In this document: positions 36,299 through 45,524 of the stretch, one piece after another
Position numbering within the stretch: the first letter of the stretch is position 1
Layout: each line of letters starts with the position of its first letter
Assembly (NCBI GenBank): GCA_964345975.1
Contig: CAYFSS010000007.1
Span: 21,551-85,550, forward strand
DNA length: 64,000 nucleotides
DNA from: CAYFSS01 sp964345975
GTDB taxonomy: Bacteria > Bacillota > Clostridia > Saccharofermentanales > Fastidiosipilaceae
Reading direction: 5' to 3'
The notes under the pieces: model-generated
Told to the model about the DNA's origin: nothing
The model's input: the letters and a program-made list of their open reading frames with translations, nothing else
The model's database searches: none
Position numbers and translations under genes: made by a program

Positions 36299-37483
36299 TT
36301 AGCGCTCGATCTGGAGTTTCTCGACGAGTTTATACTCGGCATTTTCTACCGTAACGATAGAGATTTCTTTGATCGGGTCTCCGTTATCGTCGAAGCTGAT
36401 GTTCCCGGTAATACCGGCATAATTCGTTTCTTTCATCGCATCGATGATCGCTTGACGGTCTGTCGATTCAGCGTTCTCAATGGCTTCTGCCAGGAGGTAT
36501 ACCGCATCGTATCCCAGAGCAGCAAAGGAAATGGGATCTTCATCGTATTTTTCACTGAAGTTCTTGTAGAAATTCTGGATGGATTCGGCAGGATCACTGT
36601 AGACGATGTGATTTGTGAAGATGACACCGTCAGCTTCTTCCGGATTATTCTCTGCTGTAACACTTAAAACACCATCATAACCATCTCCACCAAGGATCGG
36701 TACATCGAGGCCAACCTGCTTAGCTTGTTGAATGACAAGAATATTGGTGCCGTAGTAATCCGGTGCATAGAGCACGTCCGGATTCTCTTGACTTATCTTG
36801 GTGAGCTGAGTCTTGAAATCGACATCCTCGGAGTTATAGGTTTCGGTAGCTACGATCTCAATCCCAAGCTCTGCAGCTTTCTCTTGAAAAGCCTCCGTCA
36901 GACCTACAGAATACTCATCGGCTGCGTTCGTGATAATTGCCGCTTTCGTCACGTCCATTTTCTCAGCGGCATACGTTGCCATCATATGGCCTTGGTCAGG
37001 ATCTATGAAGCAAACTCGGAAGACGTTAGGGCCTTGGAGGGTAATCGGAACACCCGTCCCCGTAGGTGTGATCATCGGCAGATTATCTTCTTTGGCACGT
37101 TGAGCAACGGCAATCGAGGGAGTCGTTGTGACGTCACCAACCAGCGCAACAACCTTATCTTCATTCACGAGACGGTTATAAGCATTGATGGCTTCTTCGG
37201 TATTCCCCTTCTCGTCATACTCGACGTATTCAATCTGTTTTCCGTTGATTCCACCGGCAGCATTGATCTCATCGACCGCCAGGCGAGCTCCACGGCTGGT
37301 AGCCACACCATACACCGAGACGGGACCGGTCAGAGGCGCAAGAGCTCCGATCTTGATCGTCTCCCCTGCATCGGCTTTGCCCTCGTCTTTGTTATCACAT
37401 GCAGTAATTGTTATTACTAGAAAAGCCACTAGGACTAAACTAATGAGTTTGTGCATTTTCTTGGGCTGAGTCTTGGCGATCAT
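36299..37483 (-). CDS. livJ: Branched-chain amino-acid ABC transporter, substrate-binding lipoprotein LivJ
   Basis: Extracellular solute-binding protein of the importer, membrane-anchored by lipobox ITITAC (Cys29). The mature part starts IKIGALAPLTGPVSVYG and continues ARLAVDEINAAGGINGKQIE, ALVGDVTTTPSIAVA, DEYSVGLTEAFQEKA and GGDGYDGV, the periplasmic-binding-protein type I plan. ATG 37483 has AGAGAGGA 5 bases upstream; an upstream in-frame start at 37519 lacks one. First gene of livJHMGF. Specificity (Leu/Ile/Val or another amide) cannot be read directly. Confidence 0.93.
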   Translation of the reverse strand: MIAKTQPKKMHKLISLVLVAFLVITITACDNKDEGKADAGETIKIGALAPLTGPVSVYGVATSRGARLAVDEINAAGGINGKQIEYVEYDEKGNTEEAINAYNRLVNEDKVVALVGDVTTTPSIAVAQRAKEDNLPMITPTGTGVPITLQGPNVFRVCFIDPDQGHMMATYAAEKMDVTKAAIITNAADEYSVGLTEAFQEKAAELGIEIVATETYNSEDVDFKTQLTKISQENPDVLYAPDYYGTNILVIQQAKQVGLDVPILGGDGYDGVLSVTAENNPEEADGVIFTNHIVYSDPAESIQNFYKNFSEKYDEDPISFAALGYDAVYLLAEAIENAESTDRQAIIDAMKETNYAGITGNISFDDNGDPIKEISIVTVENAEYKLVEKLQIER

Positions 37484-37570
37484 TTTATCCTCTCTTCTCG
37501 TCCGGGAATGACCCGCCATTCTTACGGATCGCGGACAATCTTAATGATCCATGCGAAAGAAATTACAAGA

Positions 37571-37599
37571 ATCCTATGAGCAAACAACGACACATGCAA
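37571..37599 (-). promoter_or_regulatory. Candidate sigma-A promoter of the liv operon
   Basis: On the minus strand TTGCAT and TAGGAT are separated by 17 bases, about 88 bases upstream of the livJ start. Both hexamers match consensus at four or more positions. Confidence 0.4.
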
Positions 37600-37702
37600 G
37601 AAAACACCGATGGTTTGCGCGAATTCGGTCATTCCAATTCACCAATTGAAACATCGTTTGCTTTGTTCGACAAAATCATGCGTCGTATCCATCAAAGACG
37701 AA

Positions 37703-37726
37703 GAGCTCTTCCTTAAGGAAGAGCTC
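37703..37726 (-). terminator. Perfect 24-bp palindrome, terminator-like
   Basis: GAGCTCTTCC and GGAAGAGCTC arms are joined by TTAA, a fully self-complementary 24-mer. On the minus strand TTCGTCTTTG follows, 120 bases past the amidohydrolase stop. The tail is only moderately T-rich, so a protein-binding site is equally possible. Confidence 0.4.
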
Positions 37727-37845
37727 AACAAATGCCGGAACTTCAAGCTAAAACATCGATGCCTATATCCAGTCTTCTATAGAAACCATCTCATCCTTCG
37801 GTCGTGATGCTTGAACGTACAAGAATTTAATAGGATCGTTCTCAC

Positions 37846-39168
37846 CTACATTTCGATCAGAGGGGTGGCGGAAAGTGGCTCAATGCCATGCCTTTCCAAT
37901 TGGAAGATGCGATAAGGATTTTCATGGAACAGATGAAATGCAATCCGGAGTGCATTCGCTTCGTCGAAGATACCTGCTGCTACCTTCTCCGCCAAAACAT
38001 CCGTCACATGCTCGCGCGCCAATAACTGATGGGCATAGATCCCATCGATAAAGCTATAGTCCCCACCAAAGGCACAGATCTTCGTGTACGGAACAGCATC
38101 GAGCCATTCCCTCAAGGCTTCCTTCGAAGCCCGAGGCGAAATGATATGCGACCAACACATATCGAGGTAGACATTGGGGAACATCTTAGCCAAAGCTCCG
38201 GATTCCATGTACCACGGATAGCCAAGATGCATCAGGATGAAATCGAGATCGGGATACTGTTGGAACATCGGGGTCAAGAGCAGAGGATTTGCATTTCGCA
38301 GTTCATTGCCATTCCCCTCTTGGAGACCGGTATGAATTTGAATCGGAAGATCGTGGCGAATCATGCGTCTGAAAATATGATGGATCATGTAATCCTCGAA
38401 CGCTTTGCTTCGTTGAAGTGCGCGATCCATCCAATCTGGTGCCACCAGCGCTGCTGCAAAACCCTCAAAACATTCCTCAGCTTCATGGCGTAGAGCCGGA
38501 CCAATCGCCAACGTCCGATGGTAGGCCATCGGGATCTTTAGGGCAATTCCTCCACCTTCGACCTCAGCATCGACTGCCGCATCACAAGCATCGAGCCAAT
38601 CCTGGAAACCGGAACCGGGACGGTACCCAACCTCCTGTAACGCTTTCCGTAAACTTCGCACGTTCTCGGGAAAGATAAAATGCCCCATTTGAAAGACGCT
38701 ACGGAAATAGTCTCGATCACAATCGAGATCACAGTCCACGATAGAGACCCTAATCTTGGACATGGTCTTGAGAACCTGCTTGTAGTGTCCCGATTCCATT
38801 CCCTGAGCAAAACGATCATAGAGAAGTTCTATCGAATCTCTGTCGATGACAGGTATATCGTAAATATCGGCAGCGGCAATTTCCAGAGATCGACCATACC
38901 CGGTGTAGCGAGCGGCTTCCCAGTAAGGTTCAAGTAGGCTCCAACGATCCGCCACAGTCCCTTCTTTATTGAGGACTCGATCCAAATCCCTTGGTGGTAA
39001 TCCTGCTGACAATAAATCACGGTTGAAATAGTGACTAAGAAATTCAGTGAATAGGTCACCCTTCGGGTCGCGTTTTGCTTCAGTGGCCGGTAGATGTTCA
39101 TGCGTATCTATCAATGGTATTTCAGCGATCTGATCACCAAGTCGTTGCCGAATAGAATTTATATCCAT
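37846..39168 (-). CDS. Metal-dependent amidohydrolase (amidohydrolase-2 family)
   Basis: A TIM-barrel hydrolase of 440 residues. Metal-binding motif DTHEHLPA lies near residue 21, QIHTGLQEGNG is the strand-5 type His, ILMHLGYPWYMESG follows, and the late Asp is in CAFGGDYSFIDG. The layout resembles amidohydrolase-2 and glucuronate-isomerase-like enzymes, but the substrate is not identifiable. No signal peptide. It stands alone between livJ and the decayed phosphatase. Confidence 0.8.
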   Translation of the reverse strand: MDINSIRQRLGDQIAEIPLIDTHEHLPATEAKRDPKGDLFTEFLSHYFNRDLLSAGLPPRDLDRVLNKEGTVADRWSLLEPYWEAARYTGYGRSLEIAAADIYDIPVIDRDSIELLYDRFAQGMESGHYKQVLKTMSKIRVSIVDCDLDCDRDYFRSVFQMGHFIFPENVRSLRKALQEVGYRPGSGFQDWLDACDAAVDAEVEGGGIALKIPMAYHRTLAIGPALRHEAEECFEGFAAALVAPDWMDRALQRSKAFEDYMIHHIFRRMIRHDLPIQIHTGLQEGNGNELRNANPLLLTPMFQQYPDLDFILMHLGYPWYMESGALAKMFPNVYLDMCWSHIISPRASKEALREWLDAVPYTKICAFGGDYSFIDGIYAHQLLAREHVTDVLAEKVAAGIFDEANALRIAFHLFHENPYRIFQLERHGIEPLSATPLIEM

Positions 39169-39353
39169 TGGTGCACTCCTTTTTACTCATGCAATTTTTA
39201 TTCCAATAGCATTATCATATACCGCTCACGTCGGGCAGGAAAACAGATGAATACAGATTGCACTAAGGCTAAAGGATGTAAAGTCTCAAATCTAAAACAG
39301 GATTCGACGGAACGCTTATAGCATGACGAGGCCCTCCGGAATATAGTGAACCC

Positions 39354-39377
39354 CTCCATCCGGGTGTCCGGATGGAG
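39354..39377. terminator. GC-rich hairpin downstream of the phosphatase pseudogene (distal)
   Basis: CTCCATCCGG and CCGGATGGAG form a perfect 10-bp stem with loop GTGT. No T-run follows on either strand, so termination activity is uncertain. Confidence 0.4.
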
Positions 39378-39425
39378 AGGTTTACTACAGAAACAAGAAC
39401 TCTCACTAAGGGTCAGATCTATGTC

Positions 39426-39449
39426 GACCGGATTGTAGTAAATCCGGTC
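39426..39449 (-). terminator. Hairpin 18 bases past the phosphatase pseudogene stop
   Basis: GACCGGATT pairs with AATCCGGTC around GTAGTA. The loop side TGTAGTAAA is the reverse complement of TTTACTACA at 39381-39389, so an alternative long-range pairing with the distal hairpin region is possible. No T-run is seen. Confidence 0.4.
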
Positions 39450-39466
39450 ATACGCCTTCGATCTTA

Positions 39467-40960
39467 TTAAGCTGCGGTTGCTTCAGTTTCATCATCTGTC
39501 TGAGTTTCGGTTTCAACGTCCGTTTCGACTTCGGTTTCACCTACGGTTCCGGTTTCGGACTCTGCTGTCGTTTGAGTTTCAGCACTGTTGAAGACATCCT
39601 TAATGTAACGTCCAACATCGGTATTATCGATGAGACCTAAGAAGTTCTCATATCCCGGGCCATAAGCATAGAAAGCTACTTAACCACCGGTATATTCGCT
39701 GGTTGACCAACCTGCATTGGTTGCGGTGTTAAGCTTATCGATAAGCAATGCGTACACCACATCGTAAGCGTCCCCTTGAACCTTGGCGTCTTCAATGGCG
39801 ATGGTTTCGGACATCGTGAGCGTGATGCCTGATGTATTCTGCAACGGCAGCAGCTGCATCGTCTGCATCAACCACGAATTGTGCGACCAGCTGAGGGGTG
39901 TGCTTCATATTAAAGACAGGATCGATTAGGAACTGCTGTGTATCGCCCCCGGAGATTGTAAAGCCGCCGGTTTCATGGTCCGCACCCGCGATAACGAGTG
40001 TTTCGCCGTCTTCCATAACAAAGTTAATGACCGTCTCGAAGGTCTGCTCGAAACCTTCGATGTCAGAAATCATCCCGGTGATGTCGTTGGCGTGGTTAGC
40101 CCAGTCAATCTGTGACGCTTCAACCATGAGGAAGAATCCGTTTTCATTTTGACTTAGTTTATCAAGGGCAGCTTGAGTCATGTCAACGATCGACGGCATC
40201 GTTTCATCGACAGTGTCCCAGTGGTAAGGCATCGCATCGTCTGCAAAGAGGCCGAGGACCCTAGGACTTTCGCTGGCATTGAGTTCTTCTTTAGTTTCAA
40301 CGTAATCGTAACCCGCCCCAACAAAGAGATCCGTCACTTCAGCAAAGATGCTCCGACCACCACCGAGTAGCATGTCGAAGGGAAGTTCTGTGCCGGCTTC
40401 AAGCGTGGCAACCATGTTTGAAAGCATTTCATCGTAGTTCTTACGGTTAGGTACATGGGAGTGGAAAGATGCGGGGGTAGCATGGAAAACATCAGAGGTA
40501 GCGATGATACCCACGGACTTACCCTGGGCTTTTGCTACTTCAGAAACGCTCTCTACACTAGTTCCATCTCGGAGCATCCCTATAGCACCGGAGTAAGTTT
40601 TTCTCCTGAAGCCATAGCCGTACCGGCTGCAGCGGAGTCCGTGACCGTTGATTCACCGGCTTCAAGATCAGCATCGGCTGATGTTGACATCATCCCTACG
40701 AGGTAGTCGTCCATTACAGTATTCGGTAAGATCGGAGCAAAGCCACCGTTCTTATACTGACGATACGCCATCATGTCATTGGTTCCCATCCCATCAGGAA
40801 TCAACAAGATAATGTTCTTTGGACTTTGTCCCGTTTCGACGTGCTGTGCCGGGGTTGCTTTTGTATCTACGTCTTCTGCATGCACAACAAAAGGTGTCAC
40901 TATGCCGAGGACCAGAAGCAGCGCAATCATTAAACCGAAAGTAACCTTCTTCACATTCAT
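39467..40960 (-). pseudogene. phoA: Alkaline phosphatase, two frameshifts and one nonsense codon
   Basis: The joined frames spell an exported alkaline phosphatase with a signal peptide, LLIPDGMGTNDMMAY, the phospho-Ser site TVTDSAAAGTAMASGEK, LLGGGRSIF, EASQIDWANHAND and GADHETGGFT. The first break, near 40582-40586, restores GEKLTPGAIGMLRDG by adding one G to a GG run. The second, near 39823-39832, needs one base removed. An in-frame TAA at 39680 interrupts YTGG/VAFYAYGPGYENF. The C-terminus is a Glu/Thr repeat tail. ATG 40960 has GGAG 9 bases upstream. Three different lesions indicate true decay rather than error alone. If once functional, it hydrolysed phosphomonoesters outside the cell. 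Confidence 0.88.
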
Positions 40961-41123
40961 ATCATCCATCTCCTATAACACTAAAACTTTCAGATCAAAA
41001 GTAGTCTAGCAAGGAGATGTTAGAGTCTTGATAAAGGAACGTAAGCAGAAACCTAAATGTGGAAGAGGCGTCTCGAATATCCGTCAAGTCATTACAAACC
41101 GTGACTCAAGGCACATATTAACA

Positions 41124-41153
41124 ACGAGTGGCATGCCGAAGCACACCCCTCGT
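41124..41153 (-). terminator. Terminator of the sufU-to-epimerase transcript
   Basis: On the minus strand a 13-bp stem with one mismatch closes a TTCG tetraloop (arms ACGAGGGGTGTGC and GCATGCCACTCGT), followed by TGTTAATAT. It lies 33 bases past the aldose epimerase stop. Confidence 0.75.
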
Positions 41154-41186
41154 CTTCATTACCTTCAGTAAATTCCACGATTGAAG

Positions 41187-42071
41187 CTATGCAATATGCA
41201 CTCGATAGCGGAAAACTTTCTTTGCACCGCGAGGCAGGCGCATCATATGCGGTTTTGCAACAAGGTCTTCTACGATACCTTCACGACCGGGGAGTGAAGC
41301 CCATGGTTCAAGACATAGATAGGGGGCACCGGGAGCTTGCCAGAGACCCAGCGTTTCGTAACCCTCCGTCTCCATCGTAAGTTCTGTACCGCAATCCGTG
41401 AAGATTAAGTTCGTTCGATCTCCGGGATTGATCAGGAACAAGCCATCCTCGTTAAAATTCCATTGACTAAGATCGACCGTAGGTATCTCTGCATGCACCC
41501 ATAGATTGTCAGGTAGCTCGACCAAGCCTTCCAGCAAACCGTTTTCGGAAAAGACCGCCAAACGCAGCTCATCAAGCTTGACCTGAGGCAATTCAAGTTT
41601 GTATTTTTCCAAGGGATAATCGAGATTAAATCCGGGGTGTCCGCCAAACCCGAAGATCATCTCGGGCTGTGGAGATTCTGATGAGTGGAAAACGGATACT
41701 TCCGAGGCAAATCCATGATTAGAAAGCGTGAAACGCACTCTTAGGTAGAAATCAAAAGGGTAAACCTCACGCGATGCGGCATCACTGGTCAGCTCCAAGA
41801 GAATCGACTCTTCCTGTAGCTCCAAGACCGTAAATTCCATATCGCGGATGATCCCGTGGATATCCATAGGATAGGACTTGCCATCAAACGTGTAACGCTT
41901 CTCATGGAGTCTACCAACAAAGGGAAAGAGCCACGGAGCTGTTTCCTCCCAATACGCGGGATCACCTTGCCAGAGGCGCTCAATGCCATCTTCCGTGATC
42001 CAAGACTTCAGCTCGGCGCCGCGGCGATCAACCGTGAGTTGCGCCCCACTCTTGCGTTTAATGGTCAACAT
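41187..42071 (-). CDS. Aldose 1-epimerase family protein (LacX-like)
   Basis: A galactose-mutarotase-like beta-sandwich protein of 294 residues. The family core is seen in RLWQGDPAYWEETAPWLFPF, GRLHEKRYTF, MDIHGIIRD, the catalytic-type FGFGGHPGFN, and CLEPWASLPGR near the C-terminus. Such proteins interconvert anomers of galactose, glucose or a sugar phosphate. ATG 42071 is chosen for the AAAGG site 7 bases upstream; in-frame ATGs lie at 42077 and 42092. It overlaps the end of the S9 peptidase gene by 14 bases. Confidence 0.85.
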   Translation of the reverse strand: MLTIKRKSGAQLTVDRRGAELKSWITEDGIERLWQGDPAYWEETAPWLFPFVGRLHEKRYTFDGKSYPMDIHGIIRDMEFTVLELQEESILLELTSDAASREVYPFDFYLRVRFTLSNHGFASEVSVFHSSESPQPEMIFGFGGHPGFNLDYPLEKYKLELPQVKLDELRLAVFSENGLLEGLVELPDNLWVHAEIPTVDLSQWNFNEDGLFLINPGDRTNLIFTDCGTELTMETEGYETLGLWQAPGAPYLCLEPWASLPGREGIVEDLVAKPHMMRLPRGAKKVFRYRVHIA

Positions 42072-44220
42072 GGTCATCCCTTTCTTTGACAAGGCCTTCG
42101 TTTATGGCTGCTTGGTCAATAAGTGGTTCGTCCTTCAAATACCGGTTCATCCATTGTGTGATCGCTGCCAACCGTTGACGTCTTGCTTGAGGTTTACCGG
42201 CTCTGGATAAGTCATGATTCTCATCATGGAAGAGCATGAGCGCTGTTGGCACTTCCCGATCGATCAGTGCATTGTAGAGCTGATAACCTTGTTCTACAGG
42301 GCAGCGGTAATCGAGGGCAGAGTGGACAATGAGCGTCGGGGTCTTCGCAGCGTCAATGTATTTAAGCGGCGAATGATCCCATAGCGTTTCCCAAAAATGA
42401 TCGTCTTGAATCGTCACTCCATTCTGATCCGTTGCAAAATAATAGCCGATGTCGCTAGTACCGTAGAAAGATATCCAATTACTGATAGAGCGTTGCGTAG
42501 CGATCGCCGCGAAGCGATCGGTGTGGGTAAGCATCCAATTCGCCATGAAACCACCGTAGGATCCTCCCGTCATCCCAACTCGCTCCGGATGGATTCCGGG
42601 ATAAGCTTCCAGAACCGCATCCAGAAACGTCATGAGATCTTCGTAATCGATTGAACCATAGTGACCACGGATATCGGCAAATTTATTTCCCCTACCGGCA
42701 CTCCCATGCGGATTTGTAAAGAAGACAACATACCCTTGCGATGCCCAATACTGCATCTCGTGATACAGCCCCGGACCGTAGATGGTCTTAGGTCCTCCAT
42801 GCACATCAAAGATCGCAGGATGTTTCCCTTCGGGAGAATAGTTCTCCGGTAAAATCACCCAACCTTCCATCGAGATGCCACGAGATTCATAGGTCAAACG
42901 ATGGGCGACCCTTGCCTTAGGGTCTTCATTTAGGATAAAGACGGCTTCGAGCTTCTCATCTTGCAAAGGCAAATCACAGAGTTCATCGATGGAGTGATGA
43001 ATCACCTCAGCGGCTAAACGCTCTTCCAAAGTCTCGCCTGACAAGCGATAGAGATTCACCATTTGTTCCGCTTGGAAGGCTGAGACATAGAGGTCATCGG
43101 TGATGTCAAAACCTTCGACACTCACCACATCCTCCACAACCGGTCGCTTGCTCCCATCTTTCTCGATAACTTCAAGGACGACACGATTCGATCTTGTCAT
43201 GGTCAAATAGAGTTTGCCGTCAATGACACGAGACGTGCGGTTCCCGCCATGTCTTAGATCCGTCCCTAACGCATTGCCCACATTGAGCTCATCCGTGATG
43301 TAGCGTAAGTCTTCCTCTATAAGAGCTAGGCGATACCCTTGATTGATGCCAAACTCTGCCTCATCGGTTGCCAAGACAGCAATATCGTCATCCCAATAAA
43401 ACGCAAAAGCCAGCTGGTACTTACCTTCTTCAACGAGACACTTCGATGTTTCACTCGCTAAATCCAATTCAAAGAGCGCCTGCTTCAAGCGCATCTTCGG
43501 GCGACGAATCATCCCTGTATAAACAGCTTTGGTCTTTGCCTCATTGACATCGAACTGGCCAACATCAAGATCCTCAGGGGTTAGAAGTTTGAGTTCGTCC
43601 TTCGACTTGTCGTAGTGGTAGAGCCTCGTGATGCTGTGGTCTCGCCAGCCCCTGCCGTTGAGGTAGAACGGTAAGTGATCCATCCAGCGATAGGTGGACC
43701 TTTGCTCTGCAACGTCTTTCCGCAGGTCATTGGGCGCATGGATAGGCCATTGGGCGTCTTCCTCAATAGTACATAGATAGCAGTCATCACCTAACGGAAC
43801 GAGTTTTTGGACGGGCTTTTCGAAGGTTAAATGGCGGACCGCTTCCCCCCCGTTAAGTGGAAGGAGATACCAGACTTGCTTTTCTTTGATGGTATTCGCC
43901 GGAGCATCGTTGCGTGACTCACTCTGAAAGAGCAGCTCATCGTCTGAATGCCAGATGAAACCCCCTACATCCCCGGAAGCGGTGAGCCGACGATTTGAAT
44001 CACCCTCAAGAAGATAAATGTCTTGGACGCTTCGATTCTCTTCGAGCGTAATCCGAGATTGCACCCATGCTAGCTTCGTGCGATCGGGGGAAGCCTCCAA
44101 GGCAGACAGAAAGGTGACCTTTGCGTAGTAATCAGGCGGGAGACCACCCTCCCCCTCAGGCAATGGCATTTGTACTTTCTCGTAATTAGCGTGCGTTTCT
44201 TTATGCTTATTCTTCGACAT
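42058..44220 (-). CDS. S9 family prolyl-oligopeptidase-type peptidase
   Basis: A serine peptidase (acylaminoacyl-peptidase/S9C type). An N-terminal beta-propeller (about 40-440) covers an alpha/beta-hydrolase domain. Catalytic Ser lies in GMTGGSYGGFMANWML, Asp in ALDYRCPVEQGYQL and His in FHDENHDLSRAG. HGGPKTIYGPG is the oxyanion strand. No signal peptide, so it acts on intracellular peptides. ATG 44220 with GAAAGAG upstream is preferred over GTG 44271, which lacks a site. It follows the cyclo-ligase and overlaps the epimerase, so these form one transcription unit. Confidence 0.9.
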   Translation of the reverse strand: MSKNKHKETHANYEKVQMPLPEGEGGLPPDYYAKVTFLSALEASPDRTKLAWVQSRITLEENRSVQDIYLLEGDSNRRLTASGDVGGFIWHSDDELLFQSESRNDAPANTIKEKQVWYLLPLNGGEAVRHLTFEKPVQKLVPLGDDCYLCTIEEDAQWPIHAPNDLRKDVAEQRSTYRWMDHLPFYLNGRGWRDHSITRLYHYDKSKDELKLLTPEDLDVGQFDVNEAKTKAVYTGMIRRPKMRLKQALFELDLASETSKCLVEEGKYQLAFAFYWDDDIAVLATDEAEFGINQGYRLALIEEDLRYITDELNVGNALGTDLRHGGNRTSRVIDGKLYLTMTRSNRVVLEVIEKDGSKRPVVEDVVSVEGFDITDDLYVSAFQAEQMVNLYRLSGETLEERLAAEVIHHSIDELCDLPLQDEKLEAVFILNEDPKARVAHRLTYESRGISMEGWVILPENYSPEGKHPAIFDVHGGPKTIYGPGLYHEMQYWASQGYVVFFTNPHGSAGRGNKFADIRGHYGSIDYEDLMTFLDAVLEAYPGIHPERVGMTGGSYGGFMANWMLTHTDRFAAIATQRSISNWISFYGTSDIGYYFATDQNGVTIQDDHFWETLWDHSPLKYIDAAKTPTLIVHSALDYRCPVEQGYQLYNALIDREVPTALMLFHDENHDLSRAGKPQARRQRLAAITQWMNRYLKDEPLIDQAAINEGLVKERDDHVDH

Positions 44221-44289
44221 AACTCTTTCAGCTTCCTTGAACTCATCGATGCTTGTGGGTTGCTCTTGCACCCCGGACTTAAATTCATT

Positions 44290-44862
44290 TTACTTAGTTT
44301 GCCACAAACCGGCGCCGCGCTCCGTGCAATAACCATGCATTGGCTGATCGTAATCTTCAAGCGGAAGAGCCTCATCAGTCCATTGAGCGCTAAAACCGAC
44401 CCCTAAACGTGGCACCTCAGGATGCTGTTTCAACCAGCGATCGTAGTAACCGCCACCATAGCCCAAACGTCCACCTTGAGTGTCAAACAATAAACCGGGG
44501 CAAAGCACCATATCAACCTCTTCCATCAGAGGCAGATCAGATCCCGGCTCGGGAATCCCCCAACGACTAACCACCAAAGGAGGTCTATCCGTCACGTCAT
44601 AGAATTGCATGCGCCCTCCTTCCACACGGGGAAGATAAAGGCGTTTACCGAGTTTTCTGAAGACGTCGAAGCTGGGTCCCGGATCCATCTCATAGGAGAT
44701 CCCATAATATCCTGCGATATGCTGAGCCTCACGAATGAGCTCTAAACCAAGAAGATGGCGAGCCATATCCTGGCCCGCCTCTTTGTACCATGCATTTTGA
44801 CGACGCTCACAAGCCCATTTCCGAAGTTTTGTCTTAATCGAGGAGGTCATCCGCCGGATCAT
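44290..44862 (-). CDS. 5-formyltetrahydrofolate cyclo-ligase
   Basis: ATP-dependent conversion of 5-formyl-THF to 5,10-methenyl-THF, restoring the one-carbon pool. N-terminal basic helix (IKTKLRKWACERRQ), AGYYGISYEMD, RLYLPRVEGGRMQFY, and the signature GGRLGYGGGYYDRWL with Gly-rich phosphate loop. The start is uncertain: ATG 44862 sits below GGTGGAG; 44871 and 44850 are alternatives. All overlap the sufU stop by about 15-40 bases, implying coupling with sufU. Confidence 0.9.
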   Translation of the reverse strand: MIRRMTSSIKTKLRKWACERRQNAWYKEAGQDMARHLLGLELIREAQHIAGYYGISYEMDPGPSFDVFRKLGKRLYLPRVEGGRMQFYDVTDRPPLVVSRWGIPEPGSDLPLMEEVDMVLCPGLLFDTQGGRLGYGGGYYDRWLKQHPEVPRLGVGFSAQWTDEALPLEDYDQPMHGYCTERGAGLWQTK

Positions 44863-45298
44863 CCTCTCCACCTAGGAGATTCAACGCCGTGTGCCAAGCA
44901 AGGACAGCACATTTTACACGCGCCGGCATGTTAGCAATGTCTTGAAAAGCCATTGCATCTTCCAATGCTTCCGCCGCATCTTCACTCACTTCTCCCTCGC
45001 GGATTAGGGTGATGAAATCGCTGAGGAGCCGTTTCCCTTCCTCTATCGAGCGACCTTCGAGGAGCTGAGCCATCATCGAAGCGGATGCTTGCGAAATAGC
45101 ACAACCCTCTCCGGTGAAAGCGACTTCTTCAATGAGTTCTTCGCCGGCTTCATTGAGGCGAAGTTGAACATGCAAATGATCGCCGCAAGAAGGATTCGTT
45201 CCGTCACCTTCAAATGTCGGACAGTTGATCTCATAGCGATGCTCGGGGTTACGACTTTCTTCCAAGATCAATTGTGTATAAAGAGTCTTAAGATCCAT
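44834..45298 (-). CDS. sufU: Iron-sulphur cluster assembly protein SufU
   Basis: Zinc-containing sulphur acceptor that takes persulphide from SufS in Gram-positive Suf systems. Ligands are C38 and D40 in NPSCGD, C66 in GEGCAIS and C130 in RVKCAVLAW. The insertion typical of SufU versus IscU is present between the second and third ligands. ATG 45298 has GGGAG 5 bases upstream. It is separated from sufS by 223 bases, so it may have its own promoter, and it is coupled to the folate gene downstream. Confidence 0.93.
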   Translation of the reverse strand: MDLKTLYTQLILEESRNPEHRYEINCPTFEGDGTNPSCGDHLHVQLRLNEAGEELIEEVAFTGEGCAISQASASMMAQLLEGRSIEEGKRLLSDFITLIREGEVSEDAAEALEDAMAFQDIANMPARVKCAVLAWHTALNLLGGEDDPADDLLD

Positions 45299-45489
45299 AG
45301 TTGCTCCCAATTATTCGTGCTCCAAAGCAATCTCCGGCACTGAATTCACGCTGTACCTTGTCCGTAACGACATAAACTTAACGACCGTAAGCAAAGCGAT
45401 CCTTATCGCAAGCCCTCATAATATCGTAGCGTTTCAAGGAATCAAGCTCACATAGAGTGCATGACTCGCAATATTTACTCTCAATAGCC

Positions 45490-45524
45490 CTGCAGCCAAT
45501 CCTAAGAAACTGCAGCGAATCCTA
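45490..45524. repeat. Direct repeat at the sufS 3' end
   Basis: CTGCAGCcAATCCTA (45490-45504) is repeated as CTGCAGCgAATCCTA (45510-45524) with a 20-base period. The second copy contains the sufS stop codon, so this looks like a small tandem duplication of the gene end. Confidence 0.6.

Larger units (their letters stand above)
37484..37845. other. 362-bp intergenic region between the amidohydrolase and livJ
   Basis: No convincing gene. It holds the livJ leader with a candidate promoter near 37571-37599 and a perfect palindrome at 37703-37726. Short frames here lack a ribosome site and family resemblance. Confidence 0.6.

Noticed and set aside
36725..37420. 231-codon ORF antisense to livJ
   Set aside because: Shadow of a well-conserved binding-protein gene; no ribosome site.
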